A stretch of DNA of 64,000 nt from Arthrobacter sp. U41 (GTDB lineage: Bacteria; Actinomycetota; Actinomycetes; Actinomycetales; Micrococcaceae). The notes under the pieces are model-generated. The model was not told where the DNA came from. It was given only the letters and a program-made list of their open reading frames with translations, and did no database searches. Below are positions 54,601 to 63,277 of this stretch, piece after piece. Position 1 is the first letter of the stretch; each line of letters opens with the position of its first letter. The translations under genes and the position numbers were made by a program. The stretch is taken from NCBI RefSeq assembly GCF_007679325.1, contig NZ_VEGI01000001.1, forward strand, positions 186,001-250,000, read 5' to 3'.

Positions 54601-55395
54601 CTATGCCGGGGCACTGCCAAAGGCGTGCAATGCTGCTCCCTGCCACTGTGGAGGCAGTCCGGCCGCGAGGACCTGGGACATTGGCTGCCAGGCGAACCAC
54701 CAGGCCGCGCCGACCACCACGGCGAACAGGACGATCCACACGGCCGCGGGGATGCGGGTGGCCCGGGACAGCAGATACGCGTCCGACGACGCCAGCCGGT
54801 CCCGGTGCCGCAGGTGAACGGTGGCCACCTTGCCAAGGTCCCTGACGGCGGCGACCAGGAGTGCCAGGCCGAGCACGATCATGACATGGCCGGTGAATTC
54901 GGGAGGGACAAACAGCACCAGCATGGCGGCGGCCAGGACCGCAGCCGCGGTAATGAGCAGACCGATGCCGTTGCGGATGAACAGGAACGAGGCCAGCAGG
55001 ATGAGGGTCCCCACCGACATGGCTGCCGGGCCCCATCCGTTGAAGCCGCTCCAGACCATAGCGGCCCCGACGACGGCCGGCACCGGGTAGCCCCAGAAGG
55101 TGGACCAGACGGCCGCCAAGGGGCGCCGGCTGTAGGTGGTGGTGGTGCCCGAATGGTCCAGGCCCAGGCGGATGCCGCCCACACGCTGTCCCGTCATCAG
55201 TGCCGCGAAGGCGTGGCCGAGCTCGTGCGTCACGGTGGCCAGCAACCCGAAGTACCGCCAGGTCACCCGCGGCAGGGAGAGAACGACGGCGAGCAGGACC
55301 ACCAGGGCGAGCTCGGTGCCGGTGACGTGGGGGACGGGGGATTGGGTGAAACCGGCGGCAATCCGGTCCCACCAGGTCCCGGCCGCGTCGGTCAA
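54601..55395 (-). CDS. M50-type membrane metallopeptidase (HELGH) family protein
   Basis: 264-residue membrane protein with about six helices. The zinc motif is THELGHAFAALMTGQRV near residue 60, as in M50B-like proteases. The second conserved NxxPG/LDG motif is not obvious, so activity is unproven. Probable start TTG 55395, which overlaps the stop of the DksA-like gene in a TTGA arrangement with GGGGCAGG upstream; the frame continues to 55500 inside that gene. GST gene follows after 9 nt. Confidence 0.8.
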   Translation of the reverse strand: MTDAAGTWWDRIAAGFTQSPVPHVTGTELALVVLLAVVLSLPRVTWRYFGLLATVTHELGHAFAALMTGQRVGGIRLGLDHSGTTTTYSRRPLAAVWSTFWGYPVPAVVGAAMVWSGFNGWGPAAMSVGTLILLASFLFIRNGIGLLITAAAVLAAAMLVLFVPPEFTGHVMIVLGLALLVAAVRDLGKVATVHLRHRDRLASSDAYLLSRATRIPAAVWIVLFAVVVGAAWWFAWQPMSQVLAAGLPPQWQGAALHAFGSAPA

Positions 55396-55769
55396 GCCCT
55401 GCCCCTTGGGGTAGGCCCGGCCGGGCCGGCACTGTGCCGGATGCAATACGGTGTCCAGGGCCTGGCTTCCAGCCGTCCCTCGGCGATCGCTTCGCCGCAC
55501 ACGGAGCAGATTCCGTAGGTGCCGGCGTCGATCCGTGCCAGGGCTGCCTCAATGTGCGCCAGGCCCTGCCGGCTCTGGTCCATCAGGGCGGAGGCCTGGG
55601 AGAGCTCAAAAGCGATGGTTGAGCCCTCGGGGTCGTGTTCGTCATCGACGTTTGAATCCTGCCGGGCGGCGTTCACCGCCGTGATGTCCCGGCGCAGCGC
55701 GGGAAGGAGTTCAAGTTTGCGGCGGCGCTCCTCCTGAAGGAGAGTCCGGAACCGTTCGACGTCGACCAT
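55392..55769 (-). CDS. DksA/TraR-family C4-type zinc-finger protein
   Basis: 125-residue protein with an N-terminal coiled coil (~3-80) and a zinc finger: GICSVCGEAIAEGRLEARPWTPYCIRH. Three cysteines plus a terminal His (CxxC-x17-CxxH) replace the usual fourth Cys, so zinc could still bind. DksA-like proteins act in the RNA polymerase secondary channel. The coiled-coil tip lacks the DxxDxA motif of E. coli DksA. ATG 55769; stop overlaps the M50 gene. Confidence 0.85.
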   Translation of the reverse strand: MVDVERFRTLLQEERRRKLELLPALRRDITAVNAARQDSNVDDEHDPEGSTIAFELSQASALMDQSRQGLAHIEAALARIDAGTYGICSVCGEAIAEGRLEARPWTPYCIRHSAGPAGPTPRGRA

Positions 55770-55875
55770 AGGCTGCAAGGCTAGCGCGGCGCGGTGTCCC
55801 GCGTCGAAACCCGGCGTCGAAATCCCGAGCCGGAAACCGGCGGCGGAACCCGCGGCGGGCAGGCACCACCTGGTT

Positions 55876-55889
55876 GGGCCGAAAGGCCC
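55876..55889. promoter_or_regulatory. DosR/DevR-like box upstream of the hemerythrin-like gene
   Basis: GGGCC-GAAA-GGCCC, a perfect 5-4-5 dyad preceded by TT as in the mycobacterial consensus, 75 bp before the ATG at 55965. The 195-bp divergent gap between the DksA-like and hemerythrin-like genes holds no other feature. Confidence 0.55.
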
Positions 55890-55964
55890 CGGTGCCCGGG
55901 GAATTCCCGCCGTACAGTGGGGAAAAGAGCGGGGAAGCCCTATTCCACAGCCCCAGGAGACGTC

Positions 55965-56504
55965 ATGGACCAGCCAGCGGCCGGCACCGTCAACAAGAGC
56001 GCCGATGACGACGCCGCGGCCTTCGCGGCGGTTGAACAGCACCATGCGGGCATGCTCAAGCGCCTCAGCGCGCTGGCGGCGACACTGGTCCGCGCCGTCA
56101 GGACCGGCGACACTGTGGCGGAGCACGACGCCCACGAGGTGCTGGTGGAGTGGTGCGAGACCGAACTCGTCCCGCATGCGCTCGCCGAAGAGGGACCGCT
56201 GTACACAGGAGCAGGGAAGCTGCCGCAGGGCCGGCTGCTTGTGGAGGGGATGCTGGCCGAGCATCAGGTGATCGTCGGCCTGGTCGTGGACCTGCGGGGA
56301 TCCGCCGGGGTGGACGCGGCCGTGGCCGCAGGCTCCCTCCGGAACATCTTCGCCCTGCACCTGGAGAAGGAGAACCGGCTCCTGCTGCCGTTCATCGTAG
56401 CCTCCCCGGAGCTCTCGCTGGCGCGCACCGTCGAGGGGCTGCAGGAACTGGTCGGTGAAACCCACGTCCACCGGCACGGGACGGGGCACGGGGGCAGCGT
56501 TTAG
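55965..56504 (+). CDS. Hemerythrin HHE-domain-like protein
   Basis: 179-residue four-helix protein. Iron-ligand candidates fit the HHE pattern: AVEQHHAGMLKRL, HDAHEVLVEWCETELVPHALAEEGPLY, LVEGMLAEHQVIVGLV and IFALHLEKENRLLLPFI. Members bind a di-iron center and react with O2 or NO. ATG 55965 follows AGGAGAC. A DosR-like box lies upstream and malQ 9 nt downstream, so the pair may form a hypoxia-responsive transcript. The last ~15 residues are His-rich (HVHRHGTGHGG). Confidence 0.85.
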   Translation: MDQPAAGTVNKSADDDAAAFAAVEQHHAGMLKRLSALAATLVRAVRTGDTVAEHDAHEVLVEWCETELVPHALAEEGPLYTGAGKLPQGRLLVEGMLAEHQVIVGLVVDLRGSAGVDAAVAAGSLRNIFALHLEKENRLLLPFIVASPELSLARTVEGLQELVGETHVHRHGTGHGGSV

Positions 56505-56513
56505 AGTTGCCCC

Positions 56514-58685
56514 ATGGCTGATGGCATGCACCATACCAACGGTTCCGGCGCACCCCTGCTGCTGAGGGAGCTCGCGGCGGCCCACGGAGTGGGGACCACG
56601 TACTGGGGGTGGGACGGCGTCGAACGGTCCGTCCCGGAAAGTACCTTGCGCGCAGTGCTCACCGCGCTGGGTGTCCCGGCGGGGGACACGGAGGAGACGG
56701 AGCGGTCCCTGGCCGAGGCCAGGCTGGCGCCGTGGCGGCGCCTGCTGCCGCCGGTCGCCGTCGCGCGGGAGGGACAGGGACTGCTCGTCAATGTCCATGT
56801 GCCGCACGGAAGCGCCGTGAGCGTCTGGATCGTCGCCGAGGACGGCACCAGGTTCGAGGCAACGCAGCGGGACAACTGGGATGCGCCGGTGGACGTCGAC
56901 GGCGTCCTTACAGGCCGGGCGACCTTCGCGGTGCCGGACCGGGTGCCCCTGGGGTGGCACACACTTTTGGCGGACAACGGGGGAGCGGTGGCCCAATGCC
57001 CGCTCATCGTCACACCCCGGCGGCTCCACACCACCGAGGCGCTCATTTCATCGGGCGGGTCGGGACGGCGGAACTGGGGCCTGACCGCGCAGCTCTACTC
57101 CGTGAGGTCTTCCCGGTCCTGGGGCATCGGCGACTTCACCGACCTGGCCGATCTCGCCGCGATGACCGGGCAGGAAGGCGCCGGCTTCCTGCTGGTCAAC
57201 CCCCTGCACGCCGCCGAGCCCCGGCCTCCGGTCGAGGACTCGCCCTACCTGCCCACCACCAGGCGGTACTTCAACCCGCTCTACCTCCGGGTGGAGGAGA
57301 TCCCCGAGTACGGCTACCTCGAACCGGCCGGCCGGGCCAAGGTGGAGCGGTTGGCCGGTCAACAGCACCCCGCCAACCACTCCACCGGGCTGCTGGACCG
57401 GAACGCCAGCTATGGGGCCAAACTGGCTGCCCTGGAGCTGCTGTTCGGCGTTCAGCGCGACCCCGCCCGTTCACTCGCGTTCGCTGACTTCTGTGCCCGG
57501 GAGGGGAAGGGACTCGACGACTTCGCCCTGTGGTGCGCCCTGGCCGAGAAGCTGGCCCCCGACGCCGCCCAGTGGGCGGCGGAAGCCTCCTCGCCGGAGA
57601 CCGCCTATTGCCGGGAGCAGCGGGCGCTGCTGGCAGGCCGGATCGAGTTCCACCGCTGGCTGCAGTGGCTCTGCGACGAGCAGCTCGAGGCCGCCCAGCG
57701 TTCGGCCCGGAGGGCGGGCATGGAAATCGGTGTCATCCACGACCTTGCCGTTGGGGTGAAGCCGGGGGGCGCGGACGACTGGTCGCTGGCCGGAGTCCTG
57801 GCCCGGAACGTCTCGGTGGGCGCACCGCCGGACATGTTCAACCAGCAGGGCCAGAACTGGACCCAGCCGCCCTGGCACCCCGGCCGGCTCGCTGAATCGG
57901 GCTATGCCGCCTACCGGGACATGCTCCGCACGGTGTTGCGGCACGCCGGCGGGATCCGGGTGGACCACATTCTGGGGCTGTTCCGCCTGTGGTGGATTCC
58001 AGAGGGGGCGGAGCCGGGGGAGGGCACGTACGTCTATTACGACCACGAGGCACTCATCGGCATCCTCGCGCTGGAAGCGCAGCGGGCGGGGGCGATCGTG
58101 ATCGGCGAGGACCTGGGCGTGTTCGAGCCATGGGTCCGGGACTACCTCGCCGAGCGCGGGATCTTCGGCACCTCCATTCTTTGGTTCGAGCACGACGGCG
58201 ACGGTCCGATCCCGCCGGAGCGTTACCGGCAGCAGTGCCTGACCAGCGTCAACACCCATGACCTGCCCCCGACGGCAGGGTACCTGGCCGGCGAGCATGT
58301 CACCCTCCGCGAATCCCTGGGGCTGCTGCAGCGACCGGTCCACGAGGAACGCGCCGAAGCCGCCGCGGAGCAGGAAGCCGTGTTGCGTCTCCTGCGCGAC
58401 CGCGGCCTGCTGCCGGAGCCGGGACACCGGGACGTGCAGCGCACCGTGGAGGCGCTCTACGCCTTCACCACCCTGACGCCCTCATCGCTGCTGGGTGTCG
58501 CGCTGGTGGATGCGGTGGGCGAAACCCGGACGCAGAACCAGCCCGGTACCAGCACGGAATACCCCAACTGGCGCATACCCCTCGCGGGTCCCGGCGGACC
58601 CGTCCTGCTGGATGGCCTGCAGGCCGATCCCGGGTTCCGCTCACTTGTCGGCATTATCCGGACCGCGTTGCACCAGGACGCCTAG
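56514..58685 (+). CDS. malQ: 4-alpha-glucanotransferase (amylomaltase) MalQ
   Basis: 723-residue GH77 enzyme that rearranges maltodextrins during glycogen or maltose use. The first ~160 residues are the extra N-terminal domain of actinobacterial MalQ. The catalytic domain has SSRSWGIGDFTDL, DSPYLPTTRRYFNPLYL, the nucleophile region GGIRVDHILGLFRLWWIP, acid/base GEDLGVFEP, and SVNTHDLPPTAGYLAG. ATG 56514 lies 9 nt after the hemerythrin-like gene. Follows the DosR-like box at 55876. Confidence 0.95.
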   Translation: MADGMHHTNGSGAPLLLRELAAAHGVGTTYWGWDGVERSVPESTLRAVLTALGVPAGDTEETERSLAEARLAPWRRLLPPVAVAREGQGLLVNVHVPHGSAVSVWIVAEDGTRFEATQRDNWDAPVDVDGVLTGRATFAVPDRVPLGWHTLLADNGGAVAQCPLIVTPRRLHTTEALISSGGSGRRNWGLTAQLYSVRSSRSWGIGDFTDLADLAAMTGQEGAGFLLVNPLHAAEPRPPVEDSPYLPTTRRYFNPLYLRVEEIPEYGYLEPAGRAKVERLAGQQHPANHSTGLLDRNASYGAKLAALELLFGVQRDPARSLAFADFCAREGKGLDDFALWCALAEKLAPDAAQWAAEASSPETAYCREQRALLAGRIEFHRWLQWLCDEQLEAAQRSARRAGMEIGVIHDLAVGVKPGGADDWSLAGVLARNVSVGAPPDMFNQQGQNWTQPPWHPGRLAESGYAAYRDMLRTVLRHAGGIRVDHILGLFRLWWIPEGAEPGEGTYVYYDHEALIGILALEAQRAGAIVIGEDLGVFEPWVRDYLAERGIFGTSILWFEHDGDGPIPPERYRQQCLTSVNTHDLPPTAGYLAGEHVTLRESLGLLQRPVHEERAEAAAEQEAVLRLLRDRGLLPEPGHRDVQRTVEALYAFTTLTPSSLLGVALVDAVGETRTQNQPGTSTEYPNWRIPLAGPGGPVLLDGLQADPGFRSLVGIIRTALHQDA

Positions 58686-58838
58686 AAGCGACGCAGCCGC
58701 CCGGCGAGACCCGGGGCGCACGAGTTCCGCGACCCGGCACCCCGGCTGGACGACCCCTGGCAAGCCGGGACTTACACATGTTTGTCTATTTCCCGATAAG
58801 CCGTCTTTGGCCGCAAACCCGGGTTGCCGGGCACGCGA

Positions 58839-58875
58839 AAAAGGCCCTGGAATCGATACGATTCCAGGGCCTTTT
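58839..58875. terminator. Strong terminator downstream of tRNA-Leu and malQ
   Basis: AAAAGGCCCTGGAATCG (58839-58855) and CGATTCCAGGGCCTTTT (58859-58875) form a 17-bp perfect stem with a 3-nt loop, usable on both strands. Confidence 0.95.
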
Positions 58876-58882
58876 CCTGTTG

Positions 58883-58965
58883 TGCGCGGAGGGGGACTTG
58901 AACCCCCACCCCCTTTCGAGGACTAGCACCTCAAGCTAGCGCGTCTGCCATTCCGCCACCCGCGC
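58883..58965 (-). tRNA. tRNA-Leu (anticodon GAG)
   Basis: 83-nt leucine tRNA with a long variable arm. The acceptor GCGCGGG pairs with TCCGCGC, the anticodon loop TTGAGGT is closed by CTAGC/GCTAG, and the T arm contains GGTTCAAGTCC. It reads CUC and CUU codons. The 3' CCA is not encoded. Confidence 0.95.
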
Positions 58966-59129
58966 AGGTGGTATTCGGTGAACCATTTCGCCTTTCAGCG
59001 TTTTGGATTTCTCCGAAGCAGCGAGAAAGACTCTAGCACGACTTTTCGGCAAACAAATAATCGGGGCCCGGAGGGGAGGTGTGGGTAGGCTGAAGCCAGC
59101 AACAGAGCCGACGCCACGAGGAGTTACAC

Positions 59130-60434
59130 ATGACTGACATCAGGCCCGAGGACGAAGTCGTCAGAATCTGCCAGGAACTGATCCGGATCGACACCTCCAA
59201 CTATGGAGACGGCTCCGGCCCGGGGGAGCGGGCGGCTGCCGAATACACTGCGGGCCTGATGACGGAGGTGGGACTGGACGCCGAAATCTTCGAGTCCGCC
59301 CCGGGCCGCGCCAGCGTGGTGACCCGGCTGGCCGGCGAGGACCCGTCTGCCAGCGCCTTGGTAGTCCACGGTCACCTGGATGTCGTCCCCGCACTCCGCG
59401 ACCAGTGGTCGGTGGATCCCTTCGGCGCCGAACTCAAGGACGGTATGATCTGGGGCCGCGGCGCCGTGGACATGAAGGACATGGACGCCATGATCCTCGC
59501 CGTCCTCAGGAACTTTGCCCGCACCGGACGCAAGCCCAAACGGGACCTGATCTTCGCCTTCTTCGCCGATGAGGAAGCCGGCGGCACCTACGGCGCCCGC
59601 TACGCGATCGAGAAACGCCCTGAGCTCTTCGACGGCGCCACCGAGGCCATCTCCGAGGTGGGCGGCTTCTCCGCCACCATCGGGGGCCAGCGCACCTACC
59701 TGCTGCAGACCGCCGAGAAAGGCCTGTCCTGGCTCCGGCTGGTCGCCCACGGCCGCGCCGGGCACGGCTCCCAGATCAACACCGACAACGCCGTCACACG
59801 ACTGGCCAGTGCAGTATCCCGCATCGGGGAATACCGCTGGCCGGTGGAGCTGACCCCCACCACCCGGCAGTTCCTCGACGGCGTGACGGAACTCACGGGG
59901 GTGGAATTCGATCCCGACGATCCCGACAAAATCCTCAAAGAGCTCGGCACGGTGGCCCGCTTCGTCGGCGCCACCCTGCAGAACACCACCAACCCCACCC
60001 TGCTTAAGGGCGGCTACAAGCACAACGTCATCCCCGAATCGGCGGAGGCCCTCATCGACTGCCGGACCCTGCCCGGCCAGGAGGAGCACGTCCTCGAGAT
60101 CGTCCGCGAACTCGCCGGCACGGGCGTGGACGTCAGCTACGTCCACAACGACGTCTCCCTCGAGGTTCCGTTCGCCGGAAACCTCGTGGACTCCATGATC
60201 GACGCCCTGCACGCCGAGGACCCGGGAGCCAAGGTCCTGCCCTACACACTCTCCGGCGGCACGGACAACAAGTCCCTGAGCCGCCTGGGCATCACCGGCT
60301 ACGGCTTCGCCCCGCTCCAGCTCCCGGACGAACTCGACTTCACCGGGATGTTCCACGGCGTGGACGAACGCGTCCCCACCGAATCCCTGAAATTCGGTGC
60401 ACGCGTGCTGGACACCCTGCTCACCAACTACTAA
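59130..60434 (+). CDS. M20/M25/M40-family metallopeptidase
   Basis: 434-residue zinc hydrolase. Ligand motifs visible: VVHGHLDVVPA, GRGAVDMKDMDAMIL, FFADEEAGGTYGA, and the C-terminal MFHGVDERVPTESL. A lid or dimerisation domain (~190-300) is inserted. Such enzymes are dipeptidases or deacylases. ATG 59130 has GAGGAG. The acyl-CoA dehydrogenase-like gene starts 19 nt downstream; DUF5703 lies beyond. Substrate unknown. Confidence 0.92.
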   Translation: MTDIRPEDEVVRICQELIRIDTSNYGDGSGPGERAAAEYTAGLMTEVGLDAEIFESAPGRASVVTRLAGEDPSASALVVHGHLDVVPALRDQWSVDPFGAELKDGMIWGRGAVDMKDMDAMILAVLRNFARTGRKPKRDLIFAFFADEEAGGTYGARYAIEKRPELFDGATEAISEVGGFSATIGGQRTYLLQTAEKGLSWLRLVAHGRAGHGSQINTDNAVTRLASAVSRIGEYRWPVELTPTTRQFLDGVTELTGVEFDPDDPDKILKELGTVARFVGATLQNTTNPTLLKGGYKHNVIPESAEALIDCRTLPGQEEHVLEIVRELAGTGVDVSYVHNDVSLEVPFAGNLVDSMIDALHAEDPGAKVLPYTLSGGTDNKSLSRLGITGYGFAPLQLPDELDFTGMFHGVDERVPTESLKFGARVLDTLLTNY

Positions 60435-60453
60435 CGCCCGAAAGACACCATTG

Positions 60454-61641
60454 ATGCGCCCCAAAAATGCCCAGCCCGATCTCTTGTCCGATGTCCTGCC
60501 GGATGACCTGCTCGCTCGGATCCGGGGGCGCGCGGCCGGCTACGACCGGGACAACGCCTTCTTCCAGGAGGATCTTGAGGAGCTGGCCGCGGCCGGCTAT
60601 CTGAAGATCTTCGTGCCGGCGTCCGACGGCGGACTGGGACTCGGGCTCGCGGCGGCAGCGCAGCTGCAGCGCCGGCTGGCGACGGCGGCCCCGGCCACCG
60701 CGCTGGCGATCAACATGCACCTCGTGTGGACCGGCGTCGCGCATGTCCTGGCCGCCCGCGGCGACGCCTCGCTGGATTTCGTCCTCAAGGACGCCGCGCA
60801 GGGCGAAATCTTCGCGTTCGGCAACTCTGAGGCGGGGAACGACTCGGTGCTCTTCGACTCCCGCACCACGGCCGTTCCGGACGCCGGCGGCGGCTACGCG
60901 TTCACCGGCCGCAAGATTTTCACGAGCCTCTCGCCGGCGTGGACCCGGCTGGGGATTTTCGGCAAAGACACCTCGGCCGGCGACGGCGAAGGGCAGCTGG
61001 TCCACGGCTTCATCACCAGGGACACCCCCGGCTACGAGATCCTGGCCGACTGGGACACCCTAGGCATGCGCGCCAGCCAGTCGAACACCACCGTTCTGGA
61101 CGGCGCAGTGGTCCCGGCCGCGCGGATTTTCCGGAAGCTGCCGGTCGGACCGAACGCGGATCCGTTGATCTTCGCCATCTTTGCCTGCTTCGAGACGCTG
61201 CTGGCCGCCGTGTACACGGGGATCGGCGAACGGGCCTTGACCCTTGGCGTAGAGGCCGTGAAGGGCCGGACTTCATTCAAGAACGACGGGCGCAGCTATG
61301 CCCAGGATCCGGACATCCGCTGGAAGGTGGCCGACGCGGCGATGGCGATGGACGCGCTGTATCCGCAGCTGTCGAGCGTCGCCTCCGACGTCGACGCACT
61401 GGCCGAACACGGCGCCCAGTGGTTCCCGAAGCTGGTGGGACTGAAGGTCAGTGCGACGGAGACGGCCCGCACCGTCGTGGACCTTGCCATTCGGGTGTCC
61501 GGGGGCTCCAGCTACTTCCGCGGCTCGGAACTGGAACGGCTGTACCGCGACGTGCTTGCGGGAATGTTCCACCCCTCGGACGACGAATCAGCGCACAACA
61601 CAGTGGCCAACGCGTGGCTGGGACCCCTCGAGCGGAGCTAG
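60454..61641 (+). CDS. Acyl-CoA dehydrogenase-like flavoprotein
   Basis: 395-residue acyl-CoA dehydrogenase fold: LFVPASDGG-like N-terminal helical part (ELAAAGYLKIFVPASDGGLGLGLAAAA), middle beta domain with FAFGNSEAGND and FTGRKIFTSLSPAWTRLGIFG, and C-terminal helices (VDLAIRVSGGSSYFRGSELERLYRDVLAGMF). The catalytic Glu at the usual C-terminal place is not obvious, so it may be a monooxygenase of the DszC/HpaB-like branch instead. ATG 60454. Its stop lies in the first unit of a 27-bp repeat. Confidence 0.82.
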   Translation: MRPKNAQPDLLSDVLPDDLLARIRGRAAGYDRDNAFFQEDLEELAAAGYLKIFVPASDGGLGLGLAAAAQLQRRLATAAPATALAINMHLVWTGVAHVLAARGDASLDFVLKDAAQGEIFAFGNSEAGNDSVLFDSRTTAVPDAGGGYAFTGRKIFTSLSPAWTRLGIFGKDTSAGDGEGQLVHGFITRDTPGYEILADWDTLGMRASQSNTTVLDGAVVPAARIFRKLPVGPNADPLIFAIFACFETLLAAVYTGIGERALTLGVEAVKGRTSFKNDGRSYAQDPDIRWKVADAAMAMDALYPQLSSVASDVDALAEHGAQWFPKLVGLKVSATETARTVVDLAIRVSGGSSYFRGSELERLYRDVLAGMFHPSDDESAHNTVANAWLGPLERS

Positions 61642-61734
61642 ACGGTCCTCTGGCCTCCAGACCCCTAAACGGTCCTTTGGCCTCCAGATCCCTAAATGGT
61701 CCTCTGGCCTCCAGAACCCTAAACGGTCCTTTGG
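61637..61734. repeat. 27-bp tandem repeat carrying the stop codons of two convergent genes
   Basis: Three full units (61637-61663, 61664-61690, 61691-61717) and a partial fourth (61718-61734) of the form CCTAAACGGTCCTTTGG plus CCTCCAGATC. Each unit contains TAG or TAA on the plus strand in the upstream gene's frame and TAG on the minus strand in the DUF5703 frame. Confidence 0.95.
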
Positions 61735-61952
61735 ACCTGGGTCACCCGGCGGCGCAGCCAGAAGCGGCGTCCGCCGCCCAAATACAGCACACTGCGTTCC
61801 AGTTCCCACTTGCCATACTCGGAGTGCTCCACCAGGCGGCGGCGCGCCTCGGGCAGGGAATCCTCAGGACTTACCGTCAGTACGAGGTACTCGTACTGCC
61901 TCACATAGTCCCGTTCCCGCCGGACTGAGCTGCTGAGAAAATGTTCCTTCAT
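61719..61952 (-). CDS. DUF5703 family protein
   Basis: 77-residue small basic protein: RDYVRQYEYLVLTVSPEDSLPEARRRLVEHSEYGKWELERSVLYLGGGRRFWLRRRV, the DUF5703 pattern common in actinobacteria next to M20 peptidase genes. Function unknown. ATG 61952. Its last codons (QRTV, then TAG) lie in the 27-bp repeat, which also occurs downstream as non-coding copies. Divergent from the acidic protein gene. Confidence 0.85.
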   Translation of the reverse strand: MKEHFLSSSVRRERDYVRQYEYLVLTVSPEDSLPEARRRLVEHSEYGKWELERSVLYLGGGRRFWLRRRVTQVQRTV

Positions 61953-61991
61953 TGCTCTCCATTTTCTTCCTTTTCCGGCTAACGTGAAGTC

Positions 61992-62258
61992 ATGAGCATC
62001 GATCCGCGTGTCGCGCTTCAGTCCCTGACGTCTGCCCTGGAAGAACACCTCGCCGCCGCGTCCGCGCGCCGGGGGGCCGGGGATCCGGCGGTCGAGGCAG
62101 CGTTCTTCGCCGTTGCTGATGCCTTTGAAGTCTACGACGACTCGCTCTACGAAGCGTACGGCGAAGTGACGCCGCTTGAAGTGATCGATGACGACAGCGA
62201 CGAGGATGAGGACGAAGACGTCGACGACGAGGAAGACCTCGAAATCCTCCAGGACTGA
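61992..62258 (+). CDS. Small acidic conserved hypothetical protein
   Basis: 88-residue protein with a helical first half (VALQSLTSALEEHLAAASARRGAGDPAVEAAFFAVADAFEVYDDSLYEAYGEVTP) and a tail of almost only Asp and Glu. No recognised domain, signal or membrane segment. ATG 61992, with AACGTGAAGT before it and no strong ribosome site. Similar short acidic proteins near DUF5703 are found in Arthrobacter relatives, by recollection. The acidic end could mimic nucleic acid or bind a basic partner. Confidence 0.7.
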   Translation: MSIDPRVALQSLTSALEEHLAAASARRGAGDPAVEAAFFAVADAFEVYDDSLYEAYGEVTPLEVIDDDSDEDEDEDVDDEEDLEILQD

Positions 62259-62289
62259 GTCCGGCCGTGAGGCCGGCCAATACTCCCGC

Positions 62290-63225
62290 TCAGGCGGGGT
62301 TGGAGACGTCCTCCAGGGCCTGCGCGATCTGCGGCGGGAGCGGCGCCAGTGTTGCATCCATGATTTCCTTGAGCTGCACCGGCGTGCGCGCCCCCACGAT
62401 CGCCGTCGCGACCCCCGGCTGCGACAGCAGCCAGCTCAGCGAAACGTCCAAAGACGTCCGTCCCAGGCCTTTTGCCGCCATCGCCACGGCCTCCACCACA
62501 CTGGACGCCGCACCCTCGAGGTACGGTTCCACATAGCCGGCCATCCGCGCCTGCGCCGCCCGCGAATCCGCCGGGATATGGCCGCGGTACTTGCCGCTCA
62601 AGACCCCGCGCCCCAGCGGCCCCCATGCCATCAGGCCCAGGCCGGCGTCCTCCACGGCCGGGACCAGCTCAGTTTCGGGGGAGCGGTGCAGGAGGGAGTA
62701 CTCCGACTGGTTCGCGACCAGCGGGAAACCCGCGACGGCGGCGGCCTTCGCCGTCTGCCAGCCGTTAAAGTTGGATACCCCCGCGTAGCGGGCGCGGCCT
62801 GAACGCACGGCGAACTCGAGCGCGGACAGGGTCTCCTCCAGCGGGACATTGGGGTCCCAGGCGTGCGCGAACCAGAGGTCCACGTAGTCGGTGCCGAGCC
62901 GGGCCAGGCTCGCGTCCAGGCCGGAGAGCATCCCGTTCCGGGAGGTGTCGACGCTGCGCCGGCCATCCGACGTCGCGAGTCCCGCTTTGGTGGAGATGAC
63001 CACCTCGGAACGGGCGACGACGTCTCCGAGCATTCCGCCGAGCATCGCCTCCGCCTGGCCGTCGCCGTAGGACGCGGCCGTGTCGATCAGGGTTCCGCCG
63101 CCGTCCACAAAGGTCCGGAGCAGTGCCGAGGCATCCTGCTCATCGGTTTCCCGGGCCCAGGACATGGTGCCAAGGGAAACGGAGGACACACGCAACCCAC
63201 TGTTGCCGACATAACGCTGCTGCAT
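62290..63225 (-). CDS. Aldo/keto reductase
   Basis: 311-residue NADPH-dependent TIM-barrel reductase of the YghZ/tas-like group. Visible: [47 protein letters not shown] (Asp-Tyr pair), VVISTKAG (Lys), [16 protein letters not shown] (His) and the cofactor end [24 protein letters not shown]. It converges with the acidic protein gene and is divergent from uppP. Substrate unknown. Confidence 0.9.
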   Translation of the reverse strand: MQQRYVGNSGLRVSSVSLGTMSWARETDEQDASALLRTFVDGGGTLIDTAASYGDGQAEAMLGGMLGDVVARSEVVISTKAGLATSDGRRSVDTSRNGMLSGLDASLARLGTDYVDLWFAHAWDPNVPLEETLSALEFAVRSGRARYAGVSNFNGWQTAKAAAVAGFPLVANQSEYSLLHRSPETELVPAVEDAGLGLMAWGPLGRGVLSGKYRGHIPADSRAAQARMAGYVEPYLEGAASSVVEAVAMAAKGLGRTSLDVSLSWLLSQPGVATAIVGARTPVQLKEIMDATLAPLPPQIAQALEDVSNPA

Positions 63226-63277
63226 GTCAGCAAGCTTACGGGGATTCGGAATGCTTCATGACGTAGGGTCTATCTAC

